From contig NZ_WHYR01000004.1 in the NCBI RefSeq assembly GCF_009428905.1, forward strand, positions 1 to 64,000: 64,000 nt of DNA. The letters run 5' to 3'. Source of the stretch: Desulfofundulus thermobenzoicus (lineage in GTDB: Bacteria > Bacillota > Desulfotomaculia > Desulfotomaculales > Desulfovirgulaceae). Under the pieces are notes generated by a model. It had not been told where the DNA came from and did no database searches. It saw only the letters and a list, made by a program, of their open reading frames with translations. The position numbers and the translations under genes are program-made. Below, in pieces: positions 24,793 through 32,639 of the stretch; position 1 is the first letter of the stretch, and each line of letters starts with the position of its first letter.

Positions 24793-26241
24793 ATGTTCAC
24801 CATAAAAGGCGTTTTGACCGTGGATGAGCGTATGGCGGCAGTCTTGACCGACTTTATGCGCATCTTTCAGGCTGCCAAGCGTACCGCCTACCAGGCCATC
24901 CGCCGGGGCGTCAAACGGGACGAAATCATTTCCTCCCTTCAAGAAAAATTCATCCGCAATGCCCGGTGGTGCCAGTGGGCCTGTGCCGAAGCGGAAGATA
25001 CCATCCGCTCTCAGAAAGAACTCATCGACATGTACATTCACGACCTGGAGGCGAAAATCAAAAAAGCCGAAGAGAAGCTGGAACGGACGGAAAAGTTTAT
25101 CCACCGCAAAGGAATTTTAAACAGGATCGAAGAACTGAAGGGCAAGCTTTCTTACTGGCAATCGCATAAAGAAAAAGGTACCGTTCCCCCCGCTGTCTTC
25201 GGCGGAAAGAAAAATTTCATTGCTTTGACGAAAGGCAAGCTTTCCAAAGAAGAGTGGCGGGAACTGCGGAGCAATTCCTTTACCAGCGTCGGCCAGGCCA
25301 ACCAGAAGGGGTTAAAAGGACAGCCGGGCAACGCCAACACGGAAATCTTCTTCGACGGAGAAAATTTCTTACTGAATGTTTACCTGCCCCCGGAAGACGA
25401 AGATATAAAACTGGGGCGGGGCATTCCCCGCCGGAAGGAAGACTGGATCACGCTGCCGCTGTCCATACCTGCTTCTTACGTCAAGTACCTGGCTGAATAT
25501 TTAGCCACCGGCCGGCCCTACACGGTGCAGGTCATCCGCAAAAAGAACCGGTTTTTCTGCCACATTTCCTTTGCTTTGGAAGACAATAAAGAGGTCGACC
25601 AGTCATCAAAAATGGGCGGGATAGACTTGAACCCGCAGGTTATTTCGGTAACCATTGTTCATCCCAACGGCAATTACCTGATTTCGCGCAATTTTCCCTG
25701 TCCGGACCTGCCCTACGTAAGCCATGAAAAAAGGTTACACATCATCGGCAACCTCTGCAGAGAAATTGCCGGGTGGTTAAAGAAACAGGGTGTCACCCAG
25801 GTTGCCCTGGAGGAGCTGTATTTCAATCAGGACCACGACACCAACCGTTTCTTCAACCGGATGAGCCACAACTTTTCGCACCGGGCGATGTTTGTCAATC
25901 TGGTCATCCGCTTAAGAAAAGAAGGAATTGCAGTTTTTACGGTAGACCCGAAGTTCACTTCCCTCATCGGGTTTACCAAGTATAAAGACACCTACGGCCT
26001 GGCCGTCCACCAGGCTGCCGCCCTGGTCATCGCCAGGCGGGCGCTGGGCTGCAAAGAAAAGCTGCCCAGGGGAGTCAAGAGGCTGCTGGCGCCTAAGGAA
26101 GGACAGCCGCACCTTTCCACCTGGGGCAAGCTTTTCGGCATGGTCAAGACTGCCCGCAAAAAAGCCAGGAAAAACGGCGACTATGAAAAGAGTTGGACAA
26201 TCGAGAATTACCTGACTCACGCAAAGCTAAAAATTGCATAA
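24793..26241 (+). CDS. TnpB-related protein without zinc finger
   Basis: The 482-residue protein belongs to the wider TnpB/IS605 OrfB family. It has a basic N-terminal half with a long helical hairpin (around residues 75-120), then RuvC-like motifs: Asp278 in GGIDLNPQVIS and Glu340 in VALEELYFNQD. TnpB nucleases have a four-Cys zinc finger and a third Asp in DRDxNAA. Here the finger is absent: TSLIGFTKYKDTYGL is followed directly by AVHQAAALVIARR, so His/Val stand where the Asp is expected, and Asp399 is the nearest acid. It may be nuclease-dead or use a different third residue. It starts one base after tnpA and depends on coupling. TnpBs are guided by an RNA made from the element's 3' end. 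Confidence 0.8.
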   Translation: MFTIKGVLTVDERMAAVLTDFMRIFQAAKRTAYQAIRRGVKRDEIISSLQEKFIRNARWCQWACAEAEDTIRSQKELIDMYIHDLEAKIKKAEEKLERTEKFIHRKGILNRIEELKGKLSYWQSHKEKGTVPPAVFGGKKNFIALTKGKLSKEEWRELRSNSFTSVGQANQKGLKGQPGNANTEIFFDGENFLLNVYLPPEDEDIKLGRGIPRRKEDWITLPLSIPASYVKYLAEYLATGRPYTVQVIRKKNRFFCHISFALEDNKEVDQSSKMGGIDLNPQVISVTIVHPNGNYLISRNFPCPDLPYVSHEKRLHIIGNLCREIAGWLKKQGVTQVALEELYFNQDHDTNRFFNRMSHNFSHRAMFVNLVIRLRKEGIAVFTVDPKFTSLIGFTKYKDTYGLAVHQAAALVIARRALGCKEKLPRGVKRLLAPKEGQPHLSTWGKLFGMVKTARKKARKNGDYEKSWTIENYLTHAKLKIA

Positions 26242-26673
26242 ACTTTCGAGCCTGCCCTTCTCGCCTCGCGCCCGGATTTCCTGGGAGGCCGGGCACCCGT
26301 GATAGAAAAGGACAGAATATGTGCATAGATAGAGCAGTGTTCGCGGTTTAGTAACCGTTCAAGGGGAGAGCGGGAGCGGCAGGTAGGCGGGGTAACTCCC
26401 CCCTCCGGTATGTGCCCAAGGGGCAGCTCCCTGCGCAAGCAGGAAGTTTGTCCTGCGGGACGGAAAAACGCTGGAGTGCCGCCTTAAAGCCATAAACCTG
26501 CCAGGCGCGTATCTGCTCTGCGGATACGCGGGGCTTCCCCTCCGGGGGTTTAAGGTCGGGCCAGACGGTGACGGAGGTAGCCGTCGGCAGTAATACTGTC
26601 TGTACGATGAGTACCCTGGTACGAAGTTATATGTTAGTTAACTGATATATAACTTTGTATAGGGAAAGTTGAC
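26242..26673 (+). ncRNA. Candidate guide-type RNA at the 3' end of the element
   Basis: No gene fits the 430 bases after tnpB, but the sequence is full of local stems: CCTGC-GCAA-GCAGG with a GNRA loop (about 26431-26444), GCGTATC with GATACGC (about 26508-26529), GACGG with CCGTC (about 26564-26585), GTACC-CT-GGTAC (about 26609-26620) and AAGTTATAT with ATATAACTT near the right end. TnpB elements encode their guide RNA (omega/reRNA) in this position, overlapping or following the tnpB 3' end and running to the right end. No covariance model could be tested. Confidence 0.45.
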
Positions 26674-26685
26674 CTCCTTTGACTG

Positions 26686-26793
26686 CCAAACCAGATCCAA
26701 CAACTGCTCGCTTTTGAAAATCCGGTTGGGGTTTTTTGCCAGTAAGGCCAGTATTTCAAACTCTTTCTCTTTGCGGGCAAGGGTGACCGGGAC
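26686..26793 (-). pseudogene. Fragment of an OmpR-type response regulator DNA-binding domain
   Basis: On the minus strand about 36 codons read VPVTLARKEKEFEILALLAK and then NPNRIFKSEQLLDLVW, the first helices of the OmpR/PhoB winged helix (normally LTxKEFELLxLLxxNPxxVxSREQLLxxVW). A KE pair appears duplicated. The receiver domain and the rest of the wing are missing. The fragment is cut on one side by the end of the IS607-type element and on the other by the Ig-like gene fragment. Confidence 0.6.
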
Positions 26794-26805
26794 GTCATCA
26801 CTCCA

Positions 26806-27402
26806 ATGTTCTATTACTATGACACCGCTACGGACAAAGACGGAGATGTTCCGGGCGAACCCTTCACAGTGCAGGATCCTTCGAAATTGGAACTCGAGGC
26901 GGAGTATCTGCCCCCGGGCGAGTACCTGTATGGGTTCTATATTGAAGATATCGCGCAAAATGAAACTTGTTCCGAGTTTGTGGACATCTCACTTTCCGCC
27001 GGTGACGATACAACACCGCCGACGGTAGCCAGCACGACCCCGGCAAATGGGGCGACCGGAGTACCGGTGGGGCAAACCATTACGGTGAACTTCAGCGAAA
27101 CGGTGCAACAGGGGAGCAATTTCAGCGGCATTACCCTGAAGGATGGCGGCAACACCGTAGTCAATGCTGTGTACAGTTTAAGCGGCAGCATCCTGACCAT
27201 CGACCCGGTCGCCAACCTGAACAACAGCGTGTCGTACACGGTCTACCTGCCGGCGGGAGCGGTCAAAGACCGGGCCGGCAACCCTTTGACGACAGGCTAC
27301 AGCTTCAGCTTTACCGCAGCGGCGGCAGCCACTGGAGGTGGCGGTGGCAGCGGAGGCGGCACTCCGGCGCCACCTGCTGATCAGGTTGAACAAGTAATTT
27401 AA
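26806..27402 (+). pseudogene. C-terminal fragment of a surface protein with a SbsA-type Ig-like domain
   Basis: The frame encodes about 198 residues: a short beta-rich part, then a Big_5/SbsA Ig-like domain (TPPTVASTTPANGATGVPVG, with NFSETVQQ and the closing AGAVKDRAGNPL), and a Gly/Pro-rich tail. Such domains occur in secreted or S-layer-associated proteins. There is no signal peptide, no ribosome site before the ATG, and the frame stays open upstream into the reversed response-regulator fragment. It therefore looks like the 3' end of a longer gene whose 5' part was lost in the rearrangement next to the IS607-type element. Confidence 0.6.
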
Positions 27403-27408
27403 GAAATG

Positions 27409-27435
27409 GTGCGGGGATAAATTAAATCCCCGCAC
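27409..27435 (+). terminator. Hairpin terminator after the Ig-like fragment
   Basis: GTGCGGGGAT pairs perfectly with ATCCCCGCAC around a seven-base A/T loop, followed by TATTTGT. The U-tract is weak, but the stem directly follows the stop codon. Confidence 0.65.
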
Positions 27436-27508
27436 TATTTGTGGTTGCGCCCGGCATGGGCGCTGACCCGGTGGTGCAAGTCCGTTTCAGGTATAGGGGG
27501 GTGATGGG

Positions 27509-27748
27509 TTGTATATGAAAAGATGTCCCTTCTGTGGCGGTTTTTCCTACTCGGCTTCCCTCCGTGAAATGTGGATTTGCCCTTATTGCAACGAAAACCT
27601 GTCCTTTGTCCAGGCACAGCAGGCTACGGCCAATCCCATTCCTGACGATTATCCGGAAATCCCCGGTTGTGAGTGCGTTGATGAGAACCCGGGTGACCGT
27701 CAGGGCCGGGCGTCATTTAATTTTACCGGAATAGGCTTTTCTAAATGA
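27509..27748 (+). CDS. Small zinc-ribbon protein
   Basis: The 79-residue protein has two CPxC knuckles, CPFCGG near residue 6 and CPYCNE near residue 24, which make a zinc ribbon at the N-terminus. An acidic, Pro-rich tail with one further Cys pair (CEC) follows. The function is unknown; small zinc ribbons of this type often bind nucleic acid or protein partners. GGGGGGTG precedes a TTG at 27509 (spacing about 5) and an ATG at 27515 (spacing about 11), and either could be used. The 3' end overlaps the convergent sfsA gene by 49 bases. Confidence 0.65.
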   Translation: MYMKRCPFCGGFSYSASLREMWICPYCNENLSFVQAQQATANPIPDDYPEIPGCECVDENPGDRQGRASFNFTGIGFSK

Positions 27749-28416
27749 ACGGCCCTTAAGGTTACCCGGCAGCGGTAGGCCAGCACCTGCACCCCTTTTG
27801 CTGCAGCCTGGGCCAGGGCGGTAGCAAAAGCGGGGTCCTGCCGCCGGTGGGGGGCGAAGCAAGTGGCATCTTCCCGCTGGACAATAAAGAGCACGGCTGT
27901 CTCCATTCCGTCTTTGCGTAACGCGGCCAGTTCCTCCAGGTGCTTTGTCCCCCTTAGGGAAGGGGCATCGGGGAAGAGGGCCACTTTATTTTCCACCAGG
28001 GTGACTGATTTTACTTCCAGCAGGCACCGGCCGGCCGGGCCACTTAACATGAAGTCGAAACGGCTGTGGCCCAGGGAATATTCGGGGCGAATCCGGTCAT
28101 ACTGAACAAAGGGCCGGATGGCGCCGGCCTGCAGAGCCCGGGCCACCAGCCTGTTGGGCAGGGTGGCGTCCACGGAAACCAGAATGGGCCTGTGTTCCAC
28201 CAGGAGCAGGCGGCACGTGGTTTTGTGTCCTTCGTTTTTATGGCGTTTCACCCAGACCCGGGCGCCGGGCACCAGCAGCTCGGCCATGCGGCCGGAACTG
28301 GGCACGTGGGCTATTTCCCGCTTGCCCTGCAACGAAATTTCGGCCGCAAAACGGTTCAGCCGGCGTAAGAAAAATGCTTCTTCTGATTTTTCCGGCAGGG
28401 GCAGGCAAACGATCAT
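27700..28416 (-). CDS. sfsA: SfsA-family DNA/RNA nuclease-like protein
   Basis: The 238-residue protein matches SfsA throughout: an N-terminal OB-fold (RLNRFAAEI, then HVPSSGRMAELLVPGARVWV), the segment RPEYSLGHSRFDFML and the restriction-endonuclease-like core CLLEVKSVTLVENKVALFPD ending in APSLRGTKHLEEL. In E. coli SfsA was linked to maltose metabolism, but the fold suggests a nucleic-acid role; the true function is unsettled. The nuclease-type D...E-x-K residues are all present. It is transcribed toward the zinc-ribbon gene and overlaps its end. Confidence 0.93.
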   Translation of the reverse strand: MIVCLPLPEKSEEAFFLRRLNRFAAEISLQGKREIAHVPSSGRMAELLVPGARVWVKRHKNEGHKTTCRLLLVEHRPILVSVDATLPNRLVARALQAGAIRPFVQYDRIRPEYSLGHSRFDFMLSGPAGRCLLEVKSVTLVENKVALFPDAPSLRGTKHLEELAALRKDGMETAVLFIVQREDATCFAPHRRQDPAFATALAQAAAKGVQVLAYRCRVTLRAVHLEKPIPVKLNDARP

Positions 28417-28528
28417 TTAAAAATAAACCTCGCCTGGCAAACAACCTGTTTCATATTTAATTAATTCTCCATAAGGACAGTGTTCCTTTTTGACAGGACC
28501 CAAAAATATTTGCCAGGTCAGGAAGGCA

Positions 28529-28687
28529 ATGCTGGAGCCGGGTCGAAAGTTAAGAAAAAGATTAATTTGTTATACTGGTTACCGAAATGGGGCCACTGGT
28601 GTGGCCGTATTGATGGGCGGCGGGCCGGCGGCGGCCTGTGCCACGGAAGCCATGCAGGCGCTGGATGCCCCGACCGGGAAAGAGTAA
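28529..28687 (+). CDS. Possible small protein (52 aa)
   Basis: AGGAAGG sits three bases before an ATG that opens a 52-codon frame. The product starts with a basic segment (EPGRKLRKRLICYTGYRNG) and continues with a glycine/alanine-rich hydrophobic part VAVLMGGGPAAACATEAM. It ends 39 bases before a strong terminator, so the unit has the form of a single small gene. I do not recognise a family, and the ribosome-site spacing is short. Confidence 0.35.
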   Translation: MLEPGRKLRKRLICYTGYRNGATGVAVLMGGGPAAACATEAMQALDAPTGKE

Positions 28688-28725
28688 TTTATTCGGCAGT
28701 GCCGTTCGGGAGCGAGTCATTCCGA

Positions 28726-28749
28726 ACCCCCTTTTGCCGGGGGTTTTTT
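28726..28749 (+). terminator. Rho-independent terminator
   Basis: ACCCCC pairs with GGGGGT around TTTTGCC and is followed by five more Ts. It ends transcription before the YeiH-like gene's promoter. Confidence 0.8.
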
Positions 28750-28865
28750 ATTGTCTGGATTATCCAATTACTCTTTTTTGCCGGCCGGAATTTCCATATG
28801 GACACCCTTTTCGGGAAAACGACCATGGTTATTACCCTGTTGACAAATATCGACATAATTACCTG

Positions 28866-28894
28866 TTTTAATAATAATAGGCCAGTTGTATAAT
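28866..28894 (+). promoter_or_regulatory. Predicted promoter of the YeiH-like transporter
   Basis: TTTTAA and a perfect TATAAT are 17 bases apart, giving a leader of about 165 nt before the ATG at 29065. A consensus TTGACA lies about 20 bases further upstream but has no -10 at the right distance. Confidence 0.4.
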
Positions 28895-29064
28895 TATTTT
28901 TAGCAATGGAAGCCATTCGGGGGGGTGATGGTAGCCGGGAAAAAGCTGGTGTGTGTTTGGGAGTGTTGCTGCCGGATGGTCACTGGAATGGTGGAATGGC
29001 TTGTGGTTTTCTGGTGGGCCAATATACCCTTATTTGTGCCAAATGGATCGAAGGGGGGAAAAAC

Positions 29065-30519
29065 ATGTCTTCCACGCAGCGGTCTTCCCTGTTGAATAGT
29101 GAAGACTGGTGGGCTGTCTGGCTGGGTCTGTTTATTTTTGTTCTGGGTCTGGGCAAGCTGGCCGGGATGGACCTGCTGGGCTGGGTGGTCAAAACCAACG
29201 TCTGGACTGATCTTTCCAAAGCCCTGTCTCCGGTATCTGATGCCTATAAGGGCATGCCGGGGATTCTCTCCCTGCTGTTGACCTACGTCTTTATGCTGGC
29301 TGTAACCACCATTGGTGCCGCCACCATGGGCTGGAATCTGAAAAAATTTGTGGCCGGTTTCACCATCATTTTCTGGATAACCTATGCCTGCTGGATCTGT
29401 GGCAATTATGCCTATATCGCCGCCACTCCCGATGTGCTGGCCAGGTTTAAAATTCCCTGGTCCTTAAGTCTTACCGGTGAGGCCGGATTTGTCGTAGCCC
29501 TGCTGGTTGGTCTTATACTGGCCAATCTTTTCCCCGCTGTCAGCCGTTTTCTGCAGGAGGCGGCCAGGCCGGAGTGGTTTATCAAGACGGCCATAGTGAT
29601 TCTGGGCGCCACCATCGGCATCAAGGCTTCTGAATCCATCGGCCTGGCCAGCACGGTGCTTTTCCGGGGCTTCTGCGCCATTGTGGAGGCCTACCTTCTT
29701 TACTGGCCCATTGTTTACTTCATCTCCCGCAAGTATTTCCGGTTTACGCCGGAGTGGGCCGCGCCCCTGGCCTCCGGCATATCCATTTGCGGCGTTTCGG
29801 CGGCCATTGCCACCGGGGCGGCCATCCGTTCCCGGCCGGTGGTGCCGATCATCGTCTCTTCCCTGGTCATCGTCTTTGCCGTGGTGGAGCTGGTGCTCCT
29901 GCCCTGGCTGGCCCAGGGGTTCCTGTTTAACGAGCCCATGGTGGCCGGTGCCTGGATGGGCCTGGCGGTGAAAACCGACGGAGCGGCGGCGGCCAGCGGG
30001 GCCATCACCGACGCCCTGGTCCGGGCCAAAGCCATGTCCGTCCTGGGCATTGCCTACGAAAAGGACTGGATTCTCATGGCTGCGGTGACCACCAAGGTTT
30101 TCATCGACATCTTTATTGGCATCTGGGCCTTTGTGCTGGCTGTGGTCTGGTGTTACGCCATTGAATGCAAGCCCGGGGAAAAGGTTTCCCCCATGGAAGT
30201 ATGGTACCGCTTCCCCAAGTTTGTCATTGGTTATGTGTTGACCTTTGTCATCCTCCTGGCTATCGGCCTCTCTTCTCCGGATCTGATGAAAGCGGCCAAG
30301 GCCGGCATCGGCCAGGCCGACAGCCTGCGGGGCATCTTCTTTGCCCTGACCTTCTTCTCCATCGGCCTGATTTCCGACTTCCGCAAGCTTCGGGAAGAGG
30401 GGATGGGCAAGCTGGCCCTGGTTTATTTGCTATGCCTGTTCGGGTTCATTATCTGGGTGGGGCTGTTCATCTCCTGGATTTTCTTCCACGGTATCCATCC
30501 GCCTGTGATCAAAGGCTGA
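29065..30519 (+). CDS. YeiH/UPF0324-family putative sulfate exporter
   Basis: This is a membrane protein of 484 residues with about 11-13 spans. Residues from about 175 on match the UPF0324/YeiH family, with FIKTAIVILGATIGIKASES, the ASGISICGVSAAIATGAAI segment that contains the conserved ICG, and SIGLISDFRKL near the end. The family is named putative sulfate exporter from context and has little biochemical proof. The N-terminal 150 residues are an extension with extra spans compared with the 340-residue E. coli protein. AAGGGGGG is six bases before the ATG. A 49-residue membrane protein follows with an identical ribosome site, and a strong terminator closes the pair. Confidence 0.88.
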   Translation: MSSTQRSSLLNSEDWWAVWLGLFIFVLGLGKLAGMDLLGWVVKTNVWTDLSKALSPVSDAYKGMPGILSLLLTYVFMLAVTTIGAATMGWNLKKFVAGFTIIFWITYACWICGNYAYIAATPDVLARFKIPWSLSLTGEAGFVVALLVGLILANLFPAVSRFLQEAARPEWFIKTAIVILGATIGIKASESIGLASTVLFRGFCAIVEAYLLYWPIVYFISRKYFRFTPEWAAPLASGISICGVSAAIATGAAIRSRPVVPIIVSSLVIVFAVVELVLLPWLAQGFLFNEPMVAGAWMGLAVKTDGAAAASGAITDALVRAKAMSVLGIAYEKDWILMAAVTTKVFIDIFIGIWAFVLAVVWCYAIECKPGEKVSPMEVWYRFPKFVIGYVLTFVILLAIGLSSPDLMKAAKAGIGQADSLRGIFFALTFFSIGLISDFRKLREEGMGKLALVYLLCLFGFIIWVGLFISWIFFHGIHPPVIKG

Positions 30520-30586
30520 CATGTGAACAAAGCCGGTAAAGGTAAAGGACGGAAAGACTGGCAAACGTTTTCAAGGGGGGATTTAA

Positions 30587-30736
30587 ATGCCGGAACCCGC
30601 ATTACAAAAGCCGCTTCCCGAAGAAGAGCAGTATGTGGAGCTCATGCCGGCGGAGAAAAAGCTTATCGGCTGGAGCCTGGGTTTGGGGATAGTCCTTCTG
30701 GTTGTACTGATTCTGGCCAGTGGAAGTCTTTCCTGA
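30587..30736 (+). CDS. Small single-span membrane protein paired with the YeiH-like transporter
   Basis: The 49-residue protein begins with an acidic, Pro-rich cytoplasmic part (about 25 residues, MPEPALQKPLPEEEQYVELM) followed by one hydrophobic span (LIGWSLGLGIVLLVVLILAS). AAGGGGGG lies six bases before the ATG, the same arrangement as the transporter gene 67 bases upstream, and the terminator follows 35 bases after its stop. The layout suggests that it is an accessory subunit of the transporter. No family is recognised. A similar pairing is found with the TauE gene at the right end of the window. Confidence 0.7.
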   Translation: MPEPALQKPLPEEEQYVELMPAEKKLIGWSLGLGIVLLVVLILASGSLS

Positions 30737-30771
30737 TATAAAAGATCTATTAAAGCGACCTGCGCCGGCGG

Positions 30772-30802
30772 GACCTGCCGCCATCAGGGCGGCAGGTCTT
30801 TT
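30772..30802 (+). terminator. Rho-independent terminator of the YeiH-like operon
   Basis: An 11-bp perfect stem (30772-30782 with 30788-30798) with a five-base loop is followed by TTTTATATTTATATTT. Confidence 0.9.
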
Positions 30803-31085
30803 ATATTTATATTTCAACCCGCAGTAAGTTAACGTACCTGGTATGAACTTATTCAGGGTACAGAGTAAGTCTTCATAAAAAGATAAAAACAGTTGAATAT
30901 TAATATATTAACCAAAAAATTGCCTGCTGTTTGACATTGCCAGGCAGGAATTTCGGGAGTATCATTAAACTTATGACACTGACGGTGGCGGGCTGGAAAA
31001 CGGCTGGCCACCGGAATTCTCAGGATTCAAATGTAATTTTCCTGTGGCCATTTCACGCAGGATATACCCTGGAGGTGAAGGTAGT

Positions 31086-32528
31086 TTGTCCTTGTCCAAA
31101 ACGGAAGTTAACCCAAAGGTAATACCGGCGGAACCGGTGGAAAAACGGAAGCGACCGGCAATGAGCAGGCTATTGCTGTTGTCCTGGGGACACCTGGTCA
31201 CCGATATGGCCCAGGGAGCCCTGCCCGCCCTTTTGCCGGTATTAAAGCAGGCCTTTGTCCTGTCCTACGCCCAGACCAGCCTGCTGGTACTGGTATCCAA
31301 CGTGGCTTCTTCTGTCATCCAGCCCCTTTTCGGCTACGTGGCCGACCGGCGCCCGGCCCGCTGGTTGATGCCCGCCGGTTGTCTGGTGGCCGGAATAGGC
31401 CTGGCCCTCACCGGCCGATTGCCCTGGTTTGCCCTGCTCCTGGCGGCCGTGGCCATATCCAGCCTGGGGGTGGCCGCCTACCACCCGGAGGGTTCCCGGG
31501 AGGCCAACCTGGCCAGCGGCACACGCAAGGGCAGCGGCATGGCCGTGTTTTCCGTGGGGGGGAACCTGGGTTTCGGCCTGGGGTCGCTGTTTATGGCCTG
31601 GCTGCTGACCATGGGCGGGCCGCAGGCCACGGTTTATTTTCTTTTGCCCGGCTTGCTCACGGCAGGTCTCCTGACCTTTTACTGGTCCCGGGTTGGTTCG
31701 GGGAAAGGGGCGTTGAGGGGTATACCGGCCGGCTCCCCGGTTTCCGCCCCGGGGGAAGCCGCCGGAAAGGCCGGCCGGGTTTCCGGGATCCCGGTTGGCC
31801 CGCCGGTTTCCACTACCGGTTCCGGTGTTTCGCCTGTTGGTCGGAAACAAGCCGGAGCGGGAACAACGGGGCGGAAGGAGGCGGGGCCGGACGGTGGCCG
31901 GGCCTTTGACCCGCAGGCATACGCTGCCGCTCCGGCCGTTCCGAAAGGCAGGCGGGGTATCCTGGCCGCCTTCTCTTTGCTGCTGGTTTATATTATCTTC
32001 CGTTCCTGGCTGCACGCGGGGTTATCCACCTATATACCGCTGTATTATACCGATTACCTGCATGGCGATCCCCATGTGGCCGGCTACTTTGTTTCCGTCT
32101 TCCTGCTGGCCGGGGCCCTGGGCACCCTCCTGGGCGGGCCTTTGACCGATGTTCTGGGCGCGCCCCGGGTGATGGCCGGTTCCATGGCCCTGCTCATTCC
32201 GCTGATTTACCTCTTTCAGCGTGCCGGCGGCGGTTTTGCCTCCCTGGCGTTGCTGGCCCTGATCGGTATGTCACTGATCAGCACCTTTTCCACCACCATC
32301 GTTCTGGGCCAGCAGCTCATGCCTCATAACAAGGGGCTGGCCAGCGGCTTCACCATTGGTTTTGGCGTGGGCATGGGCGGCGTAGGGGTAACCCTGCTGG
32401 GGGTGCTGGCCGACCACCTGGGTGTGCCGGCGGTATTCACGGTATTGAACCTGCTGGCCATAGGGGGGCTTTTGCTGGCCCTTTTCCTCGCCTGCCGTTT
32501 CCCCCGGGCGGCTGAAATCAGGGAGTAG
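31086..32528 (+). CDS. MFS transporter of the fosmidomycin-resistance (Fsr) type
   Basis: The 480-residue MFS protein has the first-span wording of the Fsr group (LLLSWGHLVTDMAQGALPAL) and the AAYHPEGSREANLAS loop. Fsr-type proteins export fosmidomycin and probably other compounds. The central cytoplasmic loop is unusually long, about 90 residues rich in Gly, Pro, Ala and Ser between spans 6 and 7, and looks disordered. The upstream ATG at 31044 would place the Shine-Dalgarno GGAGGTGA inside the gene. The TTG at 31086 is eight bases after that site and is preferred. The flanks are a terminator upstream and the gerP-like genes downstream. Confidence 0.85.
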   Translation: MSLSKTEVNPKVIPAEPVEKRKRPAMSRLLLLSWGHLVTDMAQGALPALLPVLKQAFVLSYAQTSLLVLVSNVASSVIQPLFGYVADRRPARWLMPAGCLVAGIGLALTGRLPWFALLLAAVAISSLGVAAYHPEGSREANLASGTRKGSGMAVFSVGGNLGFGLGSLFMAWLLTMGGPQATVYFLLPGLLTAGLLTFYWSRVGSGKGALRGIPAGSPVSAPGEAAGKAGRVSGIPVGPPVSTTGSGVSPVGRKQAGAGTTGRKEAGPDGGRAFDPQAYAAAPAVPKGRRGILAAFSLLLVYIIFRSWLHAGLSTYIPLYYTDYLHGDPHVAGYFVSVFLLAGALGTLLGGPLTDVLGAPRVMAGSMALLIPLIYLFQRAGGGFASLALLALIGMSLISTFSTTIVLGQQLMPHNKGLASGFTIGFGVGMGGVGVTLLGVLADHLGVPAVFTVLNLLAIGGLLLALFLACRFPRAAEIRE

Positions 32529-32639
32529 TTTTAAGCAAAGCAGGGTCACCACCCGGCATTTTCCATCCGGAGCACCACCGGGACATCTCACCTTCCGCCG
32601 CGCACCGGGAATATATTATCGGGAAGGGAGGCGAGAGTC

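Larger units (their letters stand above)
24098..26673 (+). mobile_element. IS607-family insertion element with TnpA and a TnpB relative
   Basis: The element consists of a MerR-type serine recombinase gene, a TnpB-related gene and a structured 3' region of about 430 bases. Its ends are placed by short inverted motifs: GTCAAC (24098) and CTATACAA (24118) on the left, TTGTATAG (26655) and GTTGAC (26668) on the right. IS607 elements normally lack terminal inverted repeats, so these may be recombinase-binding motifs. The left flank is the cut kinase gene and the right flank is a response-regulator fragment on the other strand, so the region was rearranged after or with insertion. Confidence 0.75.
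28417..29064 (+). other. Intergenic region upstream of the YeiH-like transporter
   Basis: About 650 bases. The left part holds an AT-rich zone and a possible 52-codon gene (28529-28687) with its own terminator (28726-28749). The right part holds a -10-type promoter (28866-28894) and a leader of about 165 bases with an overlapping Trp-rich frame from 28928 that I do not trust. Nothing else is recognisable. Confidence 0.5.

Noticed and set aside
24098-26673. IStron (group I intron joined to an IS607 element)
   Set aside because: Only about 40 bases separate the left border from tnpA, too few for a group I intron.
28500-28560. Small SRP RNA
   Set aside because: A GGTCAGGAAGG word recalls the SRP tip, but the AGCAGCC part and the flanking stem are missing.
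28928-29098. 57-codon Trp-rich frame overlapping the start of the YeiH-like gene
   Set aside because: The GGGGGG is too close to its ATG, it ends inside the transporter gene, and no homologue comes to mind.
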